From assembly GCA_045599305.1 (NCBI GenBank), contig JAZRVU010000075.1, positions 1-33,583 on the forward strand: DNA of 33,583 nt. Reading direction: 5' to 3'. Under the pieces are notes generated by a model. That model saw only the letters and a list, made by a program, of their open reading frames with translations. It did no database searches and was not told where the DNA came from. Position numbers and translations under genes: made by a program. Shown here in pieces: positions 16,623 to 23,974 of this stretch (the stretch's first letter is position 1; every line of letters begins with the position of its first letter). Source of the DNA: SIG588 sp045599305 (GTDB lineage: Bacteria > Bacillota > Clostridia > Oscillospirales > Acutalibacteraceae).

Positions 16623-17687
16623 ATGCAGAAGGATATCAAATCGCTGCCTCGCGAGCGGCTGAAGGCGGAACTGACAGAAGCCGGTTTTCCCGCCTTTCGC
16701 GCCGCACAGGTCGGCGGTTGGCTTGACCGCGGTGTCACGTCATTCGATGCGATGAGCAATCTGCCCGTGGCACTGAAAACATGGCTCGGGGAGCATTACA
16801 CCATTCCGTCGGTCACCATCGTGCGGCGGCTGGAGTCGCAGCGGGACGAAACGGTGAAATACCTTTTTCGCCTTGCTGACGGCGAGACGGTGGAATCGGT
16901 GCTGATGCACTATCACCACGGCTGGTCACAGTGCCTGTCCACACAGGTTGGCTGCCGCATGGGCTGCACCTTCTGTGCCACGGGCATGGGCGGATTCGTG
17001 CGGAATCTGCTGCCGGCGGAGATGATGGCGCAGATCGAGGCGGCACAGGCCGACCGCGGTGTGCGGGTATCGTCACTTGTGCTGATGGGCATGGGGGAGC
17101 CGCTGGATAATTACGATAACGTCATGCGCTTTTTGCACATGCTGTCCGAACCGGACGGCGTGCATATCGGGATGCGGCATGTGTCACTTTCCACCTGCGG
17201 CCTGGTCGACAAGATCTACCGCCTGATGGAGGAGGAATTGCAGCTCACCCTTTCGGTGTCGCTGCACGCGCCGAACGATGAGATCCGTTCCCGCACCATG
17301 CCGGTCAACCGCCGCTGGCCGGTGGAAGAACTGCTGAAGGCTTGCCGGGAATACGCCGAAAAGACCGGCAGGCGCATCTCGTTCGAGTACGCCATGATCG
17401 ACGGCGTGAACGATTCCGACGCCTGTGCGGCGGAGTTGGCCGCCCGACTGCGCGGCATGCTGTGCCATGTCAACCTGATCCCCGTCAATGAGGTGGAGGG
17501 GAAAGCACAGCGGCGCAGCAAGACAGAGCGGATCCGTGCATTTTCCGAAATTCTGGCCGCGCGCGGCATTCCGGTAACGGTGCGCCGCACGCTCGGCTCG
17601 GACATAAACGCTTCCTGTGGGCAACTGCGCAGGGAAGCGGATCAAAAGGGGGAGATCCCGTGCGTGTCTACGGACGAACAGACGTAG
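16623..17687 (+). CDS. rlmN: Dual-specificity rRNA/tRNA (adenine-C2)-methyltransferase RlmN
   Basis: RlmN is a radical SAM enzyme that makes m2A2503 in 23S rRNA, and m2A37 in some tRNAs. The 354-aa protein has the 4Fe-4S motif C111-RMG-C115-TF-C118, the GMGEPLDNYDNV segment, and the downstream mechanistic cysteine C332 in SDINASCGQLR. A second conserved Cys is expected near the active site. The ribosome binding site GAGGAG lies before ATG 16623. It overlaps the phosphatase start by 28 nt, the usual rlmN-prpC linkage in Firmicutes. Confidence 0.96.
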   Translation: MQKDIKSLPRERLKAELTEAGFPAFRAAQVGGWLDRGVTSFDAMSNLPVALKTWLGEHYTIPSVTIVRRLESQRDETVKYLFRLADGETVESVLMHYHHGWSQCLSTQVGCRMGCTFCATGMGGFVRNLLPAEMMAQIEAAQADRGVRVSSLVLMGMGEPLDNYDNVMRFLHMLSEPDGVHIGMRHVSLSTCGLVDKIYRLMEEELQLTLSVSLHAPNDEIRSRTMPVNRRWPVEELLKACREYAEKTGRRISFEYAMIDGVNDSDACAAELAARLRGMLCHVNLIPVNEVEGKAQRRSKTERIRAFSEILAARGIPVTVRRTLGSDINASCGQLRREADQKGEIPCVSTDEQT

Positions 17688-18397
17688 GGCGGGTGCGCCC
17701 CACCAACCAGGATGCGTTCATTTGCGGCCGCCTGTCACCCACCGCACTTTTTGCTATCGTGTGTGACGGAATGGGCGGTGCCAACGGCGGCAATGTAGCC
17801 AGTGCCATCGCCGCGCGTGTCACGGCAGAACGGTTGGTGGAAAATTACCGCGAAAATATGACGATCGAATCGGTGCACAATGTGCTGGAAAGTGCTGTTG
17901 CCGCCGCAAACGCCGAGATTTATGACGAAGCCACCGAGGACCCTTCACTGCACGGGATGGGCACGACCATCGTGGCGGCGGTGATGTGCGGCGACAAAGT
18001 CTGTATCGCTCATGTGGGCGACAGCAGAGCCTACCGTATCGATCGACCGCACCGCACCATCACGCAGCTTACGACCGATCATTCCGTGGTGCAGGAAATG
18101 GTGGAGAGCGGTCGCTTAACGCTGGCAGAGGCAAAGAATCACCCACGCAAGCATTTCATTACCCGCGCATTGGGAGTCGAACCTTCGGTGGAATGTGATT
18201 TCACTGAATTTTCATGGCTGCCGGATGATATGGTGATCGTGTGTACAGACGGTCTTACCAATATGGTGGATACTGACGAGATCAATATCATCGCCTGTTC
18301 CGCCGGCCGGGACGAGATCGCCGATCGGTTGATAGCTGCTGCTAATATGTGCGGCGGCAGCGACAATATCACGGTGGCCGTGATATTGCCGGAATGA
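17660..18397 (+). CDS. prpC: PP2C-family Ser/Thr protein phosphatase (PrpC/Stp)
   Basis: This 245-aa soluble metal-dependent phosphatase has all PP2C motifs: VGRVRPTNQDA, CDGMGGANGGNVAS (metal-binding D36), GMGTTIVAA, HVGDSRAYR, TDHSVVQEMVESG, CTDGLTNMV and GGSDNITVAVI. It opposes the neighbouring PASTA kinase in the conserved Firmicute pair. Its GTG start lies inside the rlmN 3' end with AAGGGGGAG upstream, and prkC starts 34 nt after its stop. Confidence 0.95.
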   Translation: MRVYGRTDVGRVRPTNQDAFICGRLSPTALFAIVCDGMGGANGGNVASAIAARVTAERLVENYRENMTIESVHNVLESAVAAANAEIYDEATEDPSLHGMGTTIVAAVMCGDKVCIAHVGDSRAYRIDRPHRTITQLTTDHSVVQEMVESGRLTLAEAKNHPRKHFITRALGVEPSVECDFTEFSWLPDDMVIVCTDGLTNMVDTDEINIIACSAGRDEIADRLIAAANMCGGSDNITVAVILPE

Positions 18398-18431
18398 GTA
18401 CGGATGACTGTGGAAAGGAAAGATTTGAGAC

Positions 18432-20585
18432 ATGGATAAGTACATTGGGAAACGGTTGGATGGCCGCTATGAGATCAAGGAACTGATCGGCGTCGGTGGG
18501 ATGGCCTACGTGTATAAAGCGTATGACAGCATTGACGACCGTATCGTGGCGGTCAAAATCTTGAAAGAGGAATTCCTGCAGAATGAGGAATTTACCCGCC
18601 GATTCAAAAATGAGTCCAAAGCGATCGCCATTCTCTCTCATCCGAACATCGTGCGGGTGTATGATGTCAGCTTCGGTGAGCGGATGCAGTATATCGTAAT
18701 GGAGCACATTGACGGTATCACGCTGAAAGAATACATTGATCAGCAGAAGGTGCTGCCGTGGAAGGAAGCGGTGCATTTCACCGTGCAGATCCTGCGTGCG
18801 CTGCAGCATGCGCATGACAAGGGGATCATCCACCGCGATATCAAGCCGCAGAACATCATTTTGCTGGCAGACGGCACCATCAAGGTAACGGATTTCGGTA
18901 TCGCGCAGTTTTCCCGTAACGATATCCGCACCGATAGTGAGCACGCGATCGGCTCGGTGCATTACATCAGCCCCGAGCAGGCAAGCGGCGGTGTGACCGA
19001 CGAAAAAGCGGATATCTATTCGCTGGGCATCATGCTCTACGAAATGCTGACCGGCAAGCTGCCCTTTGAAGCAGACAACGCTGTCTCTGTCGCCATTATG
19101 CAGATGCAGTCCACGCCCGAAAAGCCGCGTGAGATCAACGAGGCCATTCCCGAGGGACTGGAGGAGATCACGCTGAAAGCCATGCAGAAGGATCCGGCCA
19201 AGCGGTATCAGTCTGCGGCGGAAATGCTTTATGACATCGACGAATTCAAGCGCAATCCCAGCATCCATTTTGAATATACCTATTTTGTGGATGAGACCCC
19301 CACACGTTTTGTGGAGGCGATCTCGCAGGTGCGCGGCGAGGAAGCGGATGCGCACGACCGGGACGAGGATGGCGAAGAAGACGAGGAGCGCCGCAGTCTG
19401 CCGGTGCTGCCCATTTTGGCGGCCGTGGCAGGTGCGTTGGTGCTGATCGGTCTGATCTTCGTGGGCATTGTGCTGATGATGGGCATCCTGAATCCCAAGG
19501 ACGATGCCAATTCCGGCCGTATCGAGATCCCGAAACTGATCGGGCAGGTCTTTGCCGATCAGGAGACATTCATCGAGGCGTATCCGCAGTTAAAGCAGCT
19601 TAATCTGAGCGTGACGCGCGAATACAATGATACCTATGAGGAAAATCAGATCGTTTCCACCAACCCCAAGGTGGGCAAAAAGGTGGATGCCGGCGAAACA
19701 CTGGAGATCGTGGTCAGCCGCGGTGCGCATATGGTGCAGATACCGGAGGTCACTTCCAGCGAAGATGCCGACACGTTCGTTACCCGTCTGCAGAACGACG
19801 GCTTCGTGGCTGTGCGGGTGCCCATGACCAGCGATTCCGTGGAAAAGGGTTGTGTGGTGCGTACTTCTCCGGCCTATCCCGAGACGGCTGCCTACGGCAG
19901 CACGATCACGGTGTTCGTCAGCAACGGTTCCGATACGGTGGAATCGCAGACTGTGCCCAATCTGGAGCAGTTGACAAAAGAAGTTGCTACACAGACGCTG
20001 CAGAGCAATGGCTTTGAAGTCGGCACCATTACGCTGGAAAATCACCCGACTCTGGAAGCAGGACGCGTGATTCGCCAGAGCCCGGCAGCCGACACTCCGC
20101 TGGAGGCCGGCGGCGTGGTGGATCTGGTACTGTCCTCCGGCTATCGGAATGTCACATTGTCTCTGGTACTGCCGGACGTCAATTCCATGGTGTCTCTTGA
20201 AACGTTTGTGGACGGCAAGCTGAAGACTGAGCCGAAATATGCCGCCGATCTGCAGAATATTCTGCCCAGCGCCATTTCAGGCCGGACGATGTATTTTGAA
20301 TTCAGCGAGCAGACGGCGAGTTATATCGTTACCTTCCGCATTCGTGGGGAGGGCTCGACCAATTATGAGATGTATGCCAGTTATACGGTGAACAGTCTCA
20401 CTGGTGAGTGGAAGCAGGATGTGCTTTATCCCTTTACCGGCGCCACGACAACCGTACCGACGACCACGACCACGCAGGCGCCTGTTATTACCACGACCGA
20501 GCCCGTGACTGCTCCCACAGATCCTGTCAACACAGATGAGCAGCCGGATGTGCCTGAAGAGCCGGATGTACCGGAGGCAGAATGA
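18432..20585 (+). CDS. prkC: PASTA-domain Ser/Thr protein kinase (PrkC/Stk)
   Basis: This 717-aa membrane kinase senses muropeptides or lipid II in relatives and, in B. subtilis, triggers spore germination. It has a glycine loop GVGGMAYVYKA, catalytic K42, H134-R-D136-IKPQN, DFG at 154-156 and GSVHYISPEQ (activation segment). An acidic juxtamembrane linker (about 300-318) and one transmembrane helix (about 323-350) follow. Outside the cell come three PASTA repeats (about 358-428, 429-497, 498-570), an extra domain of about 100 residues (about 572-672), and a Thr/Pro-rich tail rich in TTT and EPD repeats. The tail may be a wall-spanning linker. It overlaps rsgA by 4 nt. Confidence 0.95.
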   Translation: MDKYIGKRLDGRYEIKELIGVGGMAYVYKAYDSIDDRIVAVKILKEEFLQNEEFTRRFKNESKAIAILSHPNIVRVYDVSFGERMQYIVMEHIDGITLKEYIDQQKVLPWKEAVHFTVQILRALQHAHDKGIIHRDIKPQNIILLADGTIKVTDFGIAQFSRNDIRTDSEHAIGSVHYISPEQASGGVTDEKADIYSLGIMLYEMLTGKLPFEADNAVSVAIMQMQSTPEKPREINEAIPEGLEEITLKAMQKDPAKRYQSAAEMLYDIDEFKRNPSIHFEYTYFVDETPTRFVEAISQVRGEEADAHDRDEDGEEDEERRSLPVLPILAAVAGALVLIGLIFVGIVLMMGILNPKDDANSGRIEIPKLIGQVFADQETFIEAYPQLKQLNLSVTREYNDTYEENQIVSTNPKVGKKVDAGETLEIVVSRGAHMVQIPEVTSSEDADTFVTRLQNDGFVAVRVPMTSDSVEKGCVVRTSPAYPETAAYGSTITVFVSNGSDTVESQTVPNLEQLTKEVATQTLQSNGFEVGTITLENHPTLEAGRVIRQSPAADTPLEAGGVVDLVLSSGYRNVTLSLVLPDVNSMVSLETFVDGKLKTEPKYAADLQNILPSAISGRTMYFEFSEQTASYIVTFRIRGEGSTNYEMYASYTVNSLTGEWKQDVLYPFTGATTTVPTTTTTQAPVITTTEPVTAPTDPVNTDEQPDVPEEPDVPEAE

Positions 20586-21481
20586 GCGGTCGGAATCAGT
20601 GCGGTATTTTGCTCAAGGGCGTCGGCGGCCTTTATACCGTGGAACTTCCCTCCGGCACGGTGGAGTGCCGCGCCTGTGGCCGCTTTCGCCGTGAGCATAT
20701 CGTTCCCCTGGCGGGCGACCGTGTAGAAGTGGAACTGCAGGAGGACGGCACCGGCTTTTTGGTGGAGATCCTGCCGCGCCGCAACGCGTTGGTGCGTCCA
20801 CCGGTGGCGAATCTCGACCTGCTGGTCATTGTGGTGGCCGCTGCCGAACCGGCTCCCAATACGGTGGTGATCGACAAACTGATCGCCGTGGCGGAGGAAA
20901 ACGGGATCGAGCCGGTGATGGTGTTCAATAAGACCGATCTGGCCGATGCCAAGGCACTTTGCCGCGCCTATGATTTGGGCGGATTTCAAACGTTCATGCT
21001 TTCTGCAAAAGAACCGGGCAGCGTCAAGCCGCTTGCCGCGTTTCTGGAGGGGAAGATCAGCGCTTTCACCGGTAACTCCGGCGTGGGCAAATCCTCACTA
21101 CTCAACTGCATCTGCCCCGAACTGTCGCTTCCCACGGGCGAGATCAGCCAAAAACTCGGCCGCGGACGCCATACGACACGCACGGCGCAGTTATATCCGC
21201 TGCCCCACGGGGGATATATCGTGGATACCGCGGGGTTTTCCTCGCTGGATATGGAGCAGGTCGAGCCGATCATCAAGGAAAATCTGCCTTTCTGTTTCAG
21301 GGAATTTGCGCCTTGCCTCGGGCACTGCCGTTTTACCTCCTGCGCCCATGTGAAAGAAGTGGGCTGTGCGGTAAAGGAGGCGGTGGCGGCGGGAAAGATC
21401 GCACCGTCGCGGTATGAGAGTTACCTGGCCATGTATGAGGAGGCCTGTCACCTGGATGAATGGCAATTGAACAAAAAATGA
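20582..21481 (+). CDS. rsgA: Ribosome small subunit-dependent GTPase A
   Basis: RsgA is a circularly permuted GTPase that checks late 30S assembly. The 299-aa protein has an N-terminal OB fold (CRACGRFRR, LAGDRVEVE), then the GTPase motifs in permuted order: NKTD first, then GNSGVGKSSLLN (P-loop) and DTAGFSS. A C-terminal zinc finger follows, with C and H ligands in CLGHCRFTSCAHVKEVGC. The ATG overlaps the prkC stop (ATGA). In B. subtilis the ortholog CpgA is phosphorylated by PrkC, consistent with the linkage. It ends the operon at a terminator. Confidence 0.96.
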   Translation: MSGRNQCGILLKGVGGLYTVELPSGTVECRACGRFRREHIVPLAGDRVEVELQEDGTGFLVEILPRRNALVRPPVANLDLLVIVVAAAEPAPNTVVIDKLIAVAEENGIEPVMVFNKTDLADAKALCRAYDLGGFQTFMLSAKEPGSVKPLAAFLEGKISAFTGNSGVGKSSLLNCICPELSLPTGEISQKLGRGRHTTRTAQLYPLPHGGYIVDTAGFSSLDMEQVEPIIKENLPFCFREFAPCLGHCRFTSCAHVKEVGCAVKEAVAAGKIAPSRYESYLAMYEEACHLDEWQLNKK

Positions 21482-21486
21482 GAAAA

Positions 21487-21522
21487 CGTCGGAATACCGG
21501 ATGGTATTCCGGCGCTTTTTTT
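21487..21522 (+). terminator. Rho-independent terminator ending the yicC-rsgA run
   Basis: A 12-bp stem (21487-21498 and 21503-21514, one wobble) with a GGAT loop is followed by CTTTTTTT. Confidence 0.93.
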
Positions 21523-21605
21523 AATTTTTGCACCTTTTTTCGGCGATGACATAGGATGGAATGTGCCGGGATTGACCCGGGCAATACCAAAAAGGCGGTG
21601 AAGAA

Positions 21606-21749
21606 ATGAGAAGATGCCCGTTGGGCGGATGCTGTGCGGCGTTTGGCATGGGGCTGCTGGTCGCAACGGTTTGTCCGCCGGAATTGATTCTGGTGTTTGC
21701 CGCGGCAGCGCTGGTGTTGTTCGGCTGTTCCCGTGTGCGCGGCCGTTGA
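21606..21749 (+). CDS. 47-aa cysteine-rich membrane peptide, unknown
   Basis: This is a small ORF from ATG 21606 to TGA 21749, with a purine-rich Shine-Dalgarno (AAAGGCGGTGAAG) just upstream. The product begins MRRCPLGGCC and has two hydrophobic stretches (about residues 11-22 and 27-41) separated by CPPE, with five cysteines (4, 9, 10, 23, 41). It is probably a membrane peptide of hairpin shape. It sits between the rsgA terminator and spoVM, 36 nt before the latter, so it may be expressed during sporulation. I do not recognise a family. Coding status rests on the ribosome binding site, the non-random hydrophobic pattern and the location. Confidence 0.6.
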   Translation: MRRCPLGGCCAAFGMGLLVATVCPPELILVFAAAALVLFGCSRVRGR

Positions 21750-21785
21750 GGCGTATATCCGTATATTTTGAAAGGGGCGATTGGT

Positions 21786-21875
21786 GTGAAGATCGTTGTG
21801 GTACGCAGTCCGAAGATGTTTGGCGGCATCCTGCGCAGGTTGTTCGGGATCAAAAAGGAAAATTATACGGAATGA
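21786..21875 (+). CDS. spoVM: Stage V sporulation protein M (SpoVM)
   Basis: This 29-aa amphipathic peptide starts at GTG 21786 with AAAGGGG 8 nt upstream. Against B. subtilis SpoVM (26 aa), recalled from memory, it aligns without gaps: MK at 1-2, basic residue 7, Pro9, Lys10, Gly13-Gly14-Ile15, Arg17 and Gly21 are all in register. Pro9 is the residue known to matter for sensing positive membrane curvature. SpoVM marks the convex forespore surface and anchors SpoIVA, the base of the coat. In B. subtilis the gene lies downstream of prpC-prkC-cpgA, the same position as here. It is too short for most gene callers. The next gene is the sipL-like coat gene. Confidence 0.88.
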   Translation: MKIVVVRSPKMFGGILRRLFGIKKENYTE

Positions 21876-21897
21876 TCCCGTTTTTCTCCTTATGATC

Positions 21898-21926
21898 GCA
21901 TAAATGCTCCGCCTGCCGCATACAGT
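21898..21926 (+). promoter_or_regulatory. Candidate sigma-E (mother-cell) promoter for sipL
   Basis: A -10-like CATACAGT at 21919-21926 fits the sigma-E consensus CATACAnT fully. GCATAAA at 21898-21904, 14 nt upstream, is a partial match to the sigma-E -35. Transcription would start about 33 nt before the sipL ATG. SipL is a mother-cell protein, which fits, but this is a consensus match by eye. Confidence 0.5.
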
Positions 21927-21964
21927 GGAGCAAGAACGATCAAAAAAAGTAAGGAGAGGACGCA

Positions 21965-23491
21965 ATGGATTTTCGAGTGACCGAAGCCGCGATACCTGTG
22001 TGCGAAAGTTTGGCCGATCTGCTGAATGAACTGCCCGTGGATGGCGATTTTGTGCTGCCGGAGTATTGCCCGGATGTGGCGGCTGTGTTGAAATGCACGT
22101 TGACCGTGGCGGTGCAGAACCGCCAGTTGAGTGCCGACCGCCTTTTGGCGGATGGTACGGTGCACATACGGGTACTGTATCTGGATGAGGAACGCCGCTG
22201 TGTGCGCTGCTGCGAGTTTTCCCAGCCCTTCAGCACATCGTTTTCTCTGCCCGCCGTTTTGCCCAATGCTTTCATGAATCTTTCCGCCAAAACAGACTAT
22301 GTGAACTGCCGCGCGGTAAGCCCGCGCCGTTTGGATGTGCATGGTGCTTTTACGCTGAAGCTGCAGGTGACCTGCTCCGCACAGCAGACAGTGCTGTCTG
22401 CCGTGGAAGGTGACGGCGTGTTTACCAGACGGGTGCCGCTCTGCGGCACGGTGCCGGTCACCTGTGCCGAAAAGCCGTTTACTCTGACAGAAGTACTGGA
22501 GGCGGGGGATGGTAAGCAGCCGTCCGAACAGATACTGCGGGCAGTGACCACACCGGTGGTGACGGATTGCAAGGTGCTGGCCAATAAGGCGATCATTAAA
22601 GGCAGTCTGTTGTTCGAGGTACTGTATGTGACCGATGCGGTCGCCGGCAAGACTGACAAAGCGGCAGGGGATGTGCCGTTCAGCCAGATCCTCGATGTGG
22701 AAGGACTAAATGAGGAATGGGTGTGCGATGCACAGGTGTCGCTGATCTCTTCCGATTTGCAGATCGGTGCCTCGCAAAGCGGTACGAGCGCGTTGATCTC
22801 GGTCAATGCCAAACTGGTCGCCACTCTGCGTGGCTGGCGGGAGGAGCACGCAGAGGCGGTGGGCGATGCCTATTCCGCGCGCTGCCCGCTTATCACGGAG
22901 ACGCAGTCGCTGGAACTGCCATGCCTGCACGATGTCCGCCGCGATGAACGGTCGGTGCGCCAGACCTTTGAACTGCCGTCGGATACCGTTCGTGAGGTGA
23001 TCGATGCCTGGTGCGAGGTGAGCGGTGCGGGAATGTCCGGTACGGGTGATTCGGCCGTGCTGGACGGTCGTTTGCTTTGGTGTATGCTGGTGTGCGATGC
23101 CGGCGGTGAACTGTCCTATTACGAGCGGACGGAAAACTTTACGCTTTCTTATGAGGACGGCTGCCGGGATACGGCACCGGAGATATCTGTATGCCGTACA
23201 TCTCATCAGATCAACGGGGCCGGTAAATTGGAACTGCGTGCCGATCTGTCGGTGGTGCGGCACTGCATGACAAAGGGCCACTATACCGTGTTGAAAAGCG
23301 TCACGGCTAATGAGGAGGCAGCCTATCCGCCGGAAAAGGCCGCGCTCAAGATCTGTTATGCTTCAGGCGGTGAGCCGGTGTGGGACATTGCCCGGCGCTG
23401 CCGCACCTCTGTCGAAGCGATCATGGAGGAAAATCACCTGACGGGGGATATCCTTCCCGATGATATGATGCTGCTGGTACCGCTCTGCTGA
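21965..23491 (+). CDS. sipL: SipL-like spore coat morphogenesis protein (SPOCS/DUF3794 + LysM)
   Basis: This 508-aa soluble protein is rich in beta strands and has no signal peptide. Three SPOCS/DUF3794-like repeats can be seen (about residues 30-150, 190-300 and 330-440; for example LPEYCPDVAAVLK and TDCKVLANKAIIKGSLLFEVLYV). A C-terminal LysM-like domain (about 455-508) contains GGEPVWDIARRCRTSVEAI and ends DDMMLLVPLC. This matches Clostridioides difficile SipL, which binds SpoIVA through its LysM domain and is needed to build the coat around the forespore. Start ATG 21965 has AAGGAGA upstream. The adjoining spoVM gene encodes the other SpoIVA anchor. Symbol by homology; other SPOCS proteins exist. 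Confidence 0.85.
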   Translation: MDFRVTEAAIPVCESLADLLNELPVDGDFVLPEYCPDVAAVLKCTLTVAVQNRQLSADRLLADGTVHIRVLYLDEERRCVRCCEFSQPFSTSFSLPAVLPNAFMNLSAKTDYVNCRAVSPRRLDVHGAFTLKLQVTCSAQQTVLSAVEGDGVFTRRVPLCGTVPVTCAEKPFTLTEVLEAGDGKQPSEQILRAVTTPVVTDCKVLANKAIIKGSLLFEVLYVTDAVAGKTDKAAGDVPFSQILDVEGLNEEWVCDAQVSLISSDLQIGASQSGTSALISVNAKLVATLRGWREEHAEAVGDAYSARCPLITETQSLELPCLHDVRRDERSVRQTFELPSDTVREVIDAWCEVSGAGMSGTGDSAVLDGRLLWCMLVCDAGGELSYYERTENFTLSYEDGCRDTAPEISVCRTSHQINGAGKLELRADLSVVRHCMTKGHYTVLKSVTANEEAAYPPEKAALKICYASGGEPVWDIARRCRTSVEAIMEENHLTGDILPDDMMLLVPLC

Positions 23492-23492
23492 C

Positions 23493-23520
23493 TTGACAAC
23501 CGGCTTTCTTTCATGATAAA
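23493..23520 (+). promoter_or_regulatory. Sigma-A promoter for the ArsR-family gene
   Basis: TTGACA at 23493-23498 and GATAAA at 23515-23520 have a 16-nt spacer (ATAAAA at 23516 gives 17). It begins 1 nt after the sipL stop. Confidence 0.7.
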
Positions 23521-23535
23521 ATGCACATGAAAGAA
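23506..23535. promoter_or_regulatory. Inverted repeat, candidate autoregulatory operator
   Basis: A perfect 10-10-10 inverted repeat (TTCTTTCATG at 23506-23515, CATGAAAGAA at 23526-23535) covers the spacer, the -10 box and the start region of the ArsR-family gene. The position suits repression of its own transcription. Confidence 0.6.
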
Positions 23536-23544
23536 GGTGAGCGC

Positions 23545-23916
23545 ATGGCACGACCGGAAAATACCGTGGCAGAACGGTGTGAAGAAGAACATACCCACCC
23601 CGAAACGGTGGCACGGCTTTTGTCACAGATGCCCCGTGAGGAGCGGCTTTACGATCTGGCGGAGCTGTTCAAGGTATTCGGCGACTCTACCCGTATCCGC
23701 ATCCTGTTCGCTCTGTTTGAAAGCGAGATGTGCGTTTGCGATATCGCCGCCCTGCTCGGTATGACGCAAAGTGCCATTTCTCATCAGCTGCGCCTGCTCA
23801 AAGAAAACCGGTTGGTCAAAGCGCGGCGGCAGGGGAAAAAAGTGTATTATTCTCTGGCAGATGACCATGTGAGCGCCATTGTGGAAAAAGGCTTCGAGCA
23901 CATATCGGAAACATAG
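23545..23916 (+). CDS. ArsR/SmtB-family metal-responsive repressor
   Basis: This 123-aa winged-helix protein has the recognition region TQSAISHQLRLLKENRLVKARRQGKKVYYSL. Two metal sites are visible. D106-x-H108 with H119 and E122 near the C-terminus matches the SmtB alpha-5 zinc ligands (Asp104, His106, His117, Glu120) spacing for spacing. EMCVCD (C63, C65) plus C12 near the N-terminus resembles the CadC alpha-3N Cd/Pb site. A Zn/Cd-type derepressor is therefore likely. ATG 23545 is preferred over ATGs at 23521 and 23527, which lie in the inverted repeat before the GAAGGTGA ribosome binding site. It converges with a Zn/Cd ATPase gene, its probable target. Confidence 0.9.
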   Translation: MARPENTVAERCEEEHTHPETVARLLSQMPREERLYDLAELFKVFGDSTRIRILFALFESEMCVCDIAALLGMTQSAISHQLRLLKENRLVKARRQGKKVYYSLADDHVSAIVEKGFEHISET

Positions 23917-23919
23917 TAA

Positions 23920-23958
23920 AAAACAGCGGTATCGGTCAAAAACCGACACCGCTGTTTT
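23920..23958. terminator. Bidirectional terminator between arsR-type gene and ATPase
   Basis: A long stem (left arm AACAGCGGT...TCGGT, right arm ACCGA...ACCGCTGTT, one internal mismatch) has an A-tract before it and a T-tract after it. It can terminate both convergent genes. Confidence 0.88.
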
Positions 23959-23974
23959 GCGTTATACGTTATCA

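Noticed and set aside
21549..21557. CATAGGAT as a sigma-E or sigma-K -10 box for the 47-aa ORF and spoVM
   Set aside because: The -10 match is partial and there is no acceptable -35 at 14-15 nt upstream. It is too weak to list.
21563..21583. Inverted repeat TGCCGGG...CCCGGGCA before the 47-aa ORF
   Set aside because: It is a short, bulged hairpin with no T-tract and no clear role.
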